This document shows positions 1 through 5,522 of a DNA stretch of 7,646 nt, piece after piece (the first letter of the stretch is position 1; every line of letters begins with the position of its first letter). A model generated the notes under the pieces. It saw only the letters and a program-made list of their open reading frames with translations. It was not told where the DNA came from and made no database searches. The DNA lies in assembly GCA_964345255.1 (NCBI GenBank), contig CAYFQK010000165.1:1-7646 (forward strand). Reading direction: 5' to 3'. This stretch comes from JAIPAH01 sp964345255 (GTDB taxonomy: Bacteria > Bacteroidota > Bacteroidia > Bacteroidales > JAIPAH01). The position numbers and the translations under genes were made by a program.

Positions 1-100
1 GAAAAAGTCCCTGCCGGAACGTTACCACCACCTGTTGCCAATGAACGAGAAAGCGATAAAACGCGGACTTGAAATTATTGAGGAATACAAGAAAAATTAA
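1..100 (+). CDS. 3' end of a truncated gene, possibly a 2-oxoacid:acceptor oxidoreductase gamma-type subunit
   Basis: An open frame runs in from the left edge (complete codons begin at base 2) and stops at TAA 98-100, leaving 32 C-terminal residues. The tail contains LPERYHHLLPMNEKAIKRG followed by a short acidic and lysine-rich helix. The pattern of a leucine-proline segment, then N-x-x-A-x-x-x-G, resembles the C-terminus of the gamma domain of 2-oxoacid:ferredoxin oxidoreductases (PorC/KorC/IorB type), which would take part in anaerobic or ferredoxin-linked oxoacid oxidation in the cytoplasm. That assignment is from memory of the family and rests on very few residues. The coding call itself is firmer, because the frame ends just before a strong terminator in the correct orientation. 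Confidence 0.55.
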   Translation, partial: KKSLPERYHHLLPMNEKAIKRGLEIIEEYKKN

Positions 101-138
101 AATCTGAGAACTGTAAAAGGTTTTCATGGCTTCAATTT

Positions 139-167
139 AAGCTGCCCGGTGCGGGCAGCTTTTTTTT
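139..167 (+). terminator. Rho-independent terminator of the left-edge gene
   Basis: AAGCTGCCCG (139-148) and CGGGCAGCTT (152-161) form a perfect 10-bp GC-rich stem around a 3-base loop (GTG; about 5 bases if the closing pair opens). An uninterrupted run of eight T follows (160-167). It lies 38 bases after the stop of the left-edge gene and separates that gene from the T9SS cargo gene. The stem is symmetric, but only the plus-strand reading has a T-tract. Confidence 0.93.
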
Positions 168-221
168 CTGCCCTGTCGTAAAAAATCGTATTTTTATTTC
201 TGAATATTAAAATCAGAATTT

Positions 222-1904
222 ATGAGGCGTATATCTGCGATATTAGTTTTCTGCCTGATGCTTGTACAGCTTCACGGACAATGGAGTGATAATCCGACGG
301 AAAATACGGCAGTAGGTTTTTCAGATGGGGAAGAAGCCATGCCTAAAGTGGATGCCACCTCACCCGGAGGTGATATCTTTATTTCCTACCACTCGAATGA
401 AAGTGGAAATTACGATGTCTTGCTAAAGAAATATGACAAGGAGGGTTATGAAATTTGGGATAATCCCCTGGTAGTAAGTGATAATAATCAGCAGTCATGG
501 CTTTCTGATTATGCTATGAAGTGCGACAATGAGGGGAATTCCATCATCACATTTTCAGACATAAGAAGTGGAAACCCGGATATTTACCTTTACAAAATCG
601 GCCCCACGGGAGAGTTTTTATGGGGAGAAGACGGCATAGCCTTCAGCACCACCCCCGAAGCTGAATATGAACCCAGGTTGGCGGTCACCTCAGAAAACAA
701 CGCCATTACTACGTTCATTCATCCCGATGCTGTGAGCGGCGATGAGCTGGTAATAAACGGAGTAGATGAAGAAGGAAACTACCTTTTTGGGGAGGCCGGA
801 TTAATTTACACACCCGAGGGAGACACTTTTTATTCCGACCCCTATGCTGTACCCGCATTGGATGGAAATTTTATTGTGGTCTATTCAAAAAACACAGGTA
901 GTTCGATGTACCCCAATCGCTACCTGAAAGCCATGAAGTTTGATGCTGAAGGAAATGAGCTATGGAACAGTGAGATCACCGTGAGTGATACCGGTGGATT
1001 ATCCGGATTTACAGATTTGCATGTTATTCCCGGTATCAGTGGCGGGGTGGTTGTGGCATGGCACGACGATCGCGACAACGATATGCACAGTAGCAGCTTT
1101 GTACAATGGATCGACGGTGAAGGTACACCTAAATATGGTGACAACGGTGTGGAAGTGGCTACTTCTTCTAATGTGCACAGGTTTGACCCCGGGGCCGTCA
1201 CCCTCCCTGATGAGGAGGCAATTATGGTTTTTTGGACGCAAAAGAACAGCAGCCAGGGCCTTGCCGGTTTATACGGCCAGTACCTCTCCGATGCAGGTGA
1301 GCGGTTATGGGGAAACAATGGTAAAGTCTTTCACCCCCTGGATGACAAGTTCGATTATTTGTGGATAGCGCGCAGGCAAGATGCTACAGCTGCCGTAGTT
1401 TTCTATACAGAATTCATGGAGGGAACAGCTGGCCAAAAGCTAATGTCGGCAGCCATAGACACTGCAGGATCTTATGTGTGGCCCCAAGAAGTTGTACCTG
1501 TATCCACAGCTTCTTCCGGTGTCTTGCATCCCGATGCAGGTCCTCTGAATAACAGCCAGTATATTCTGGCATGGGGAGATGACCGCAACAGCAGTCAAGA
1601 CATCTATGCACAAAATATCACAACTGATGGAACGCTTGGAATGTCTGGAACAGGAGTAAGCGTGCAACATGAGGCTAAAGCAGAACTTTATCCAAATCCG
1701 GCAAGCTCATATGTCAAAATCTCCTGGGGACTGGAAATTGACCAAATCACTATTTGGGATCTTTCCGGGAACGTCATTAAACAGTACAATCATCCGTCTG
1801 AACAAAAATTCTTATACAAACCTGAACAGAGCGGAGTGTATTTTGTAACTTTTACCGGAAACAAGACTACCACAACGCGCAAGTTGGTAGTGGCTAAAAA
1901 ATAA
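222..1904 (+). CDS. Secreted beta-propeller-like repeat protein with T9SS type A sorting domain
   Basis: This 560-residue protein has a Sec signal peptide (residues 1-19, basic start then a hydrophobic run; cleavage likely just before Gln20). The body, about residues 37-482, consists of eight diverged units of about 56 residues. Each has a V-x-W/Y-like strand, then a turn such as WGDDRNSSQDIYAQ (451-464) or FSDIRSGNPDIYLY (111-124), then a G-x-x-LW strand (for example LWGEDG 133-138, LWGNNG 362-367). This suggests an eight-bladed propeller or a related solenoid. Residues 485-559 are a typical Por/T9SS C-terminal sorting domain: LYPNPAS (489-495), a central WDLSGNVI strand, SGVYFV (537-542) and a basic RKLVV end. 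The protein is therefore predicted to cross the outer membrane by T9SS and be released or surface-anchored after tail removal. No catalytic residues are recognised; a binding or adhesion role is only a guess. It is the only ATG that retains the signal peptide. The TIGR02757 gene begins five bases downstream. Confidence 0.93.
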   Translation: MRRISAILVFCLMLVQLHGQWSDNPTENTAVGFSDGEEAMPKVDATSPGGDIFISYHSNESGNYDVLLKKYDKEGYEIWDNPLVVSDNNQQSWLSDYAMKCDNEGNSIITFSDIRSGNPDIYLYKIGPTGEFLWGEDGIAFSTTPEAEYEPRLAVTSENNAITTFIHPDAVSGDELVINGVDEEGNYLFGEAGLIYTPEGDTFYSDPYAVPALDGNFIVVYSKNTGSSMYPNRYLKAMKFDAEGNELWNSEITVSDTGGLSGFTDLHVIPGISGGVVVAWHDDRDNDMHSSSFVQWIDGEGTPKYGDNGVEVATSSNVHRFDPGAVTLPDEEAIMVFWTQKNSSQGLAGLYGQYLSDAGERLWGNNGKVFHPLDDKFDYLWIARRQDATAAVVFYTEFMEGTAGQKLMSAAIDTAGSYVWPQEVVPVSTASSGVLHPDAGPLNNSQYILAWGDDRNSSQDIYAQNITTDGTLGMSGTGVSVQHEAKAELYPNPASSYVKISWGLEIDQITIWDLSGNVIKQYNHPSEQKFLYKPEQSGVYFVTFTGNKTTTTRKLVVAKK

Positions 1905-1909
1905 GCAGT

Positions 1910-2674
1910 GTGAACAGGGATCTTAAAAACTTTCTCGATGAGAAGTATAGCCAATACAGCAGCCGGATTTTTATCGAAAACGATCCACTGACCATCCCAC
2001 ACCGCTATAGCCGAAAGGAAGACATAGAGATTGCCGCGTTCCTTACAGCCACTATCGCCTGGGGGCAGCGCGTTACCATTATCCGTAACGCCGGTAAGTT
2101 AATGGAATGGATGGATCATGCGCCGGTGGATTTCATGCTTAACAGCACCGATTCAGATGTTGAAATTTTCAGGACTTTTGTGCACCGCACCTTTCACGGG
2201 GAAGATTGCTACTTTTTCATAAACAGGTTGCGTAGTATCTATCGCTCCGGCAGTTCGCTGGAAGCTCTGTTTTCGGAGGGCTTCAGCAGGCATAAAAGCA
2301 TGGCCGGAGCTATCTCCCATTTCAGAGATATATTTTTTGCTGCTGAACACCGGCAGCGCACAGAAAAACATATTTCCAACCCTGCCAAAAATGCTGCTGC
2401 CAAGCGGCTCAACATGTTTTTGCGATGGATGGTGAGAGACGACCCGGCTAGCGTCGATTTCGGGTTGTGGAAAACGCTGCCTGCCTCAGCCCTGATGTGC
2501 CCGCTGGATGTGCATACCTCCTCGGTTTCCAAAAAACTGGGGTTGCTGAAAAGAAAGCAGCCCGACTGGAAAGCGGTGGTGGAACTGACCGGTCAGCTTA
2601 GAAAACTCGAACCCGAAGACCCGGTAAAATATGACATCCCGCTGTTTGCTTTAGGAGCCTTTGAGGGGTTTTAG
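1910..2674 (+). CDS. TIGR02757 (DUF2400) family protein, possibly HhH-GPD-fold related
   Basis: This 254-residue soluble cytoplasmic protein matches the TIGR02757 family in length and in remembered conserved blocks: FIENDPLTIPHRYSRKEDIE (21-40), AWGQR (50-54), KRLNMFLRWMVR (165-176), CPLDVHT (197-203) and PVKYDIPLFALG (238-249). The family has no established function. The block PLDVHTSSVSKKLGL resembles the VDTH-x-x-R-V-x-x-R-LGL segment of endonuclease III-type glycosylases, where the Asp is catalytic; Asp200 would be the equivalent. No lysine-bearing helix-hairpin-helix precedes it, so glycosylase activity is not implied. The start is GTG at 1910: the same frame has a stop at 1895-1897, no ATG lies between, and the conserved N-terminal LKNFLDEKYS would be lost with a later start. 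It follows the T9SS cargo gene by five bases, so co-transcription is likely although no functional link is evident. Confidence 0.9.
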   Translation: MNRDLKNFLDEKYSQYSSRIFIENDPLTIPHRYSRKEDIEIAAFLTATIAWGQRVTIIRNAGKLMEWMDHAPVDFMLNSTDSDVEIFRTFVHRTFHGEDCYFFINRLRSIYRSGSSLEALFSEGFSRHKSMAGAISHFRDIFFAAEHRQRTEKHISNPAKNAAAKRLNMFLRWMVRDDPASVDFGLWKTLPASALMCPLDVHTSSVSKKLGLLKRKQPDWKAVVELTGQLRKLEPEDPVKYDIPLFALGAFEGF

Positions 2675-2689
2675 AGCGTCAGTGAATGG

Positions 2690-2721
2690 TGAATTGGTTG
2701 ATTACTGAATTTGTTGATTGA
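2690..2721. repeat. Imperfect 16-bp tandem repeat in convergent spacer
   Basis: TGAATTGGTTGATTAC (2690-2705) is followed directly by TGAATTTGTTGATTGA (2706-2721), which agree at 13 of the first 14 bases. The same spacer also contains ATTGATTCAAT, a small palindrome. The 104-bp stretch (2675-2778) separates two convergent genes and shows no convincing GC-rich terminator hairpin for either one. Short TGAATT/GTTGATT repeats of this sort are, from memory, frequent between genes in Bacteroidota; a function is not known. Confidence 0.6.
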
Positions 2722-2778
2722 TTCAATGATGAAAAATAATTGATTTCATTCTTCTCAGGCTTGCTCGTTTTGGCGCTA

Positions 2779-4065
2779 TTACCTATTCTTGAGAGCGTTG
2801 GTCATTCTGATTTTTTGTCCGTCCCTGAAAACCACAACAAAAGCATCATAAATACCTTTTTGCTGGAGCTGCTCGCTGTAAGTAACTGCATCATCATAGT
2901 GACGGAAGATGCCGACCACATACCTGTAAAGCCCACCGGAGCGTCTTTCACGAACCTTATATCTTATTCCGTGTTTTTGCTGCAATTTATCCTCGTCAGC
3001 AGGTTTTGAAGTAGCCAGAATTTGTACAGAAAAAATAATCCCCTGTTCAAACTCTGAAGAGGCAGAAGATTGGTTATAATCCTGTTGCTGATATGCTGAA
3101 GACTGATTGCTTTGTCTGGTGGATCTTGCAGACATGGATTTAGAATCCTGTTGTCTGGAGGAGGTTGACTTTTCACTGTCCTCTGCTTGAGCTTTCTGTG
3201 TTCCTGACTGATCAACGTGGCAATCCGACATAGGGAAATCAAGGACATCGGGACCCTCTCCCGGAAGTCGTTCATAATTGCCTTTCTCTGTACGTGCTAG
3301 CTGCTCCTCCTCTTCAGGTTCTTCTTTTCTTTGCTTTCTGCGTGGTTTCTTTTTACTTTCCTCATCAGAAGAGAAACCAAATTTATAATTCACGCCCAAA
3401 TGAATAGTAAAAGGGATATCACTGCCAAAACCTCCCTCCATCACATCGACTTTATCGGAGCTGGTAAACCTCCACCCTGTCTCAACCATGGCATTCCAGT
3501 TTTTATAGACCCGGTAATCCATACCTGCGCCGATATCAAAGGTAGCCGTCGAAGCGGTATTCTGATTAATGCGATCATCGAGTTCAAAATCAAACAACTC
3601 CGTATTATAGGTCGCAAATCCTAACCCTGCAAGTCCATAGAGCTGATATCTCCGCTGGTTTTCCTGTTCTTGCTGCCATATAAAAGGATTAAGATGAAAT
3701 TTGCCATGAACTCCAAATTCATCGAACTGCGCATCCATGAAAAGAGTGGCCGGTCGGCCATCATTAAATGTTTGTTTGTTGCTGTTTAACTTAGCCGTAA
3801 AGTATTGCGCCCTGACCGTTAACCATGGGTTAACTTGCCGGCCGAACATAATTCCAGCGCTGAATTTGGTTTCATCATTACCCCATTTCTCGAAAAAATT
3901 TCGCTGGCTCACATCACCATAGAACTGAGAAAATCCGGCGAAAGCCCCTACGCTCCATTTATCCAGACCTGAGGCTGGCTCATAATAAGCTGCTTCCTGG
4001 GCTTTTGTGACAGACATCAGGCATGTAAGCAAAATCAAACTAATATATCTGGCAGAAATCTTCAT
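2779..4065 (-). CDS. Outer-membrane beta-barrel protein with C-terminal SPOR-like domain
   Basis: This 428-residue protein starts with a signal peptide (1-22, cleavage near TKA|Q23). Residues 36-232 are alternating amphipathic beta strands rich in aromatic and glycine residues (WSVGAFAGFSQFYGD 37-51, YQLYGLAGLGFATYN 140-154, FTIHLGVNYKFGF 219-231), typical of an eight-stranded OmpA-like or porin-family barrel. A strongly charged segment (KKKPRRKQRKEEPEEEEQ, 238-255) and a Ser/Gln-rich linker (about 286-340) lead to residues 342-418, which look like a Bacteroidota-type SPOR domain: GIIFSVQILATS, then a GGLYRYVVGIF strand (378-387) and DAFVVVFRDGQKI (407-419). SPOR domains bind glycan strands lacking stem peptides, so the protein probably tethers the outer membrane to peptidoglycan, as OmpA does with a different domain. 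It begins 15 bases after the TPR gene and is probably its operon partner. The barrel-plus-linker call is firm; ligand binding is inferred. Confidence 0.9.
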   Translation of the reverse strand: MKISARYISLILLTCLMSVTKAQEAAYYEPASGLDKWSVGAFAGFSQFYGDVSQRNFFEKWGNDETKFSAGIMFGRQVNPWLTVRAQYFTAKLNSNKQTFNDGRPATLFMDAQFDEFGVHGKFHLNPFIWQQEQENQRRYQLYGLAGLGFATYNTELFDFELDDRINQNTASTATFDIGAGMDYRVYKNWNAMVETGWRFTSSDKVDVMEGGFGSDIPFTIHLGVNYKFGFSSDEESKKKPRRKQRKEEPEEEEQLARTEKGNYERLPGEGPDVLDFPMSDCHVDQSGTQKAQAEDSEKSTSSRQQDSKSMSARSTRQSNQSSAYQQQDYNQSSASSEFEQGIIFSVQILATSKPADEDKLQQKHGIRYKVRERRSGGLYRYVVGIFRHYDDAVTYSEQLQQKGIYDAFVVVFRDGQKIRMTNALKNR

Positions 4066-4080
4066 AAACTTTTACCCTGT

Positions 4081-5313
4081 TTACTGACAATGTTTCTTTA
4101 TTAAATCTTCGGCCTGCTCCACACCTTTCTCATAAGCTTTTTTCCAATCGGCGCAAGCATCATTGAGGTCGCCCAGCTGAAATTTTATTGCCCCCCTGTT
4201 ATAATAACATTGCAACCATTTATCGTGATGATCAGTGCCGGCCGCCGGTTCGTAATCCAATGCCCTGTTGAAATCTTCCACGGCCCCATAGTAATCGCCC
4301 AGCTTAAATTTCGCATTGGCCCTGTGGGCAAACAAAAGATATTCGTTATATTCCGGATTCATCCGCAATGCTTTGTTGAGGCTTGCTACCGCATTGTAAT
4401 AATCTCCGTATTGATACTGGTTAACTCCCAACCGGCAATAACCTTCAAAGGTGGTGGGCTCTTCATCGGCATACTGCAGCGAAATATTCGGTGTGCCAAT
4501 AAAATCCTTAAACCGATCGAAATTTGTTTCAAAATATTGAGAGTTAAAAAGTTGTTGCAAATTCTCTTCTTTAAAGTAGCTGCGATTGACGTAATACTTA
4601 TTGTATGTGCGTATAAAATTAAAGCGCATTAATCTTTCTCCCTCATAAACCACGGGATATAAGGCCATAAGAAGATTTCCCGGATTAAATGACTTTAAAT
4701 TCTGCTTGTAAATACTCTTTTTTATTTCTCCCTGTATGATGGTATTCACCTCCTTATTTTCGTAATAAGAAATGTCGCCGCTGGCAAAAACTTTGAGGTC
4801 TACAACATAAGGCTGGTTAAAGACAAGGGGGTTGGGTAATATCTGGTTGATTTTTTCCGAACGAAAAACATAATACTCTAACGCTTTATATTTTGAGAAT
4901 CCGTCTTTTATAAGAGGGAACTCATACTCTCCCTTCTCCTTTTTTATGATCAATCCCTGGAAAGCCTGGTTATTAACCATGATATCCATCATCTCAATCT
5001 TAATAAAATTCTCCTGGCCCAACTCCTCATCAGCTTTCGTAGATTTCAGCTTTTTACGCTGACGCCGGCTCTGCCTCTTACTTGTGGCTCCTTCAGCAAT
5101 TTTATCGGCAGACTTCTGCTTCATTATGGCCGGAATTTTATTCTCGGCACTAATCCAATCCCCTCCGCCTTTATTTACCCAACCGGTAGCCTCTTCGAGT
5201 GTGCTGCGCACCTCTTTTATCTCCACGCGATTGGTATCGCTACTCCTGCCGCGCTGGGCTTCAGCGCAAAAAAACAGTAAGAAAGCGCTTAATAATAATA
5301 CGGTTCTTTTCAT
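4081..5313 (-). CDS. Secreted TPR-repeat protein of unknown function
   Basis: The chosen ATG (complement of 5311-5313) gives 410 residues beginning with a clear signal peptide, MKRTVLLLSAFLLFFCAEAQ, cleaved near AEA|Q20. The frame stays open upstream to other ATGs at 5334 and 5364, but those would bury the signal peptide behind 7 or 17 unsuitable residues. The Cys in the hydrophobic run lacks a proper lipobox, so a lipoprotein is unlikely. Residues 80-90 are strongly basic (RQSRRQRKKLK). The middle, about 100-280, is a mixed region that I do not recognise. The C-terminus carries three TPR units (about 290-321, 324-357 and 367-400) with the usual G-D-Y-x-x-A-V-x-x-[LF]-N-[KR]-AL and NRG-x-x-K-x-x-LGD-x-x-x-A signatures, pointing to protein-protein contacts in the periplasm. 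The barrel-SPOR gene follows 15 bases downstream, so the two are likely one operon and possibly physical partners. Confidence 0.88.
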   Translation of the reverse strand: MKRTVLLLSAFLLFFCAEAQRGRSSDTNRVEIKEVRSTLEEATGWVNKGGGDWISAENKIPAIMKQKSADKIAEGATSKRQSRRQRKKLKSTKADEELGQENFIKIEMMDIMVNNQAFQGLIIKKEKGEYEFPLIKDGFSKYKALEYYVFRSEKINQILPNPLVFNQPYVVDLKVFASGDISYYENKEVNTIIQGEIKKSIYKQNLKSFNPGNLLMALYPVVYEGERLMRFNFIRTYNKYYVNRSYFKEENLQQLFNSQYFETNFDRFKDFIGTPNISLQYADEEPTTFEGYCRLGVNQYQYGDYYNAVASLNKALRMNPEYNEYLLFAHRANAKFKLGDYYGAVEDFNRALDYEPAAGTDHHDKWLQCYYNRGAIKFQLGDLNDACADWKKAYEKGVEQAEDLIKKHCQ

Positions 5314-5403
5314 ATTAAAAGTAAAAATAAACATTCTTATCTGATAATAAAAAATATCATACATGATTTATTAACCACCTTTTCAACATCAGGCACTTTT
5401 AGC

Positions 5404-5454
5404 GTTACTGATGATACAGAAAAATAGAAAAAATTTTTGCCGCCCATCAGTTAC
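5404..5454 (-). promoter_or_regulatory. Inverted repeat in the predicted leader of the TPR gene
   Basis: GTTACTGATG (5404-5413) and CATCAGTTAC (5445-5454) are complementary at nine of ten positions, with an unbroken 7-bp core (ACTGATG/CATCAGT) around an A/T-rich 31-base interval. The element sits about 90-140 bases before the chosen start codon, downstream of the candidate -7 box, so it would be present in the transcript. It could be a long-looped RNA stem or an operator with two half sites. It has no terminator T-tract. It does not match any riboswitch I recognise. Confidence 0.3.
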
Positions 5455-5474
5455 AAATATCATCTTTACAAAAA

Positions 5475-5482
5475 CAAATATA
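5475..5482 (-). promoter_or_regulatory. Bacteroidota-type -7 promoter box for the TPR / barrel-SPOR pair
   Basis: Read on the minus strand the bases are TATATTTG, an exact fit to the TAnnTTTG -7 consensus of the Bacteroidota primary sigma factor. The usual TTG-type -33 element is not at the ideal distance: the nearest upstream TTG (complement of 5508-5510) is 25 bases away, and the stretch between is A-rich. A related but poorer box, GATATTTG, lies at 5454-5461. Use of the better box would give a leader of about 155 bases before the TPR start codon. Confidence 0.45.
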
Positions 5483-5522
5483 GTAACAATCTTTTTATTT
5501 TCCCGTTCAACGTCTGATTACC

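Noticed and set aside
920..1318. Antisense open frame of 132 codons inside the propeller gene
   Set aside because: It is rich in Ser, Pro and Cys without domain character and lies wholly opposite a well-supported coding sequence.
985..1368. Plus-strand open frame of 127 codons overlapping the propeller gene in another frame
   Set aside because: It has no recognisable motif, and the propeller repeats and sorting domain fix the true frame.
2740..3009. Plus-strand open frame with a hydrophobic N-terminus that could look like a small membrane protein
   Set aside because: It is antisense to the SPOR-encoding end of the barrel gene and starts at a non-ATG codon; the hydrophobicity reflects the complementary strand.
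4210..4632. Plus-strand open frame of 140 codons, Ile- and Val-rich
   Set aside because: It is the antisense shadow of the TPR-encoding segment, whose repeat signatures are clear on the minus strand.
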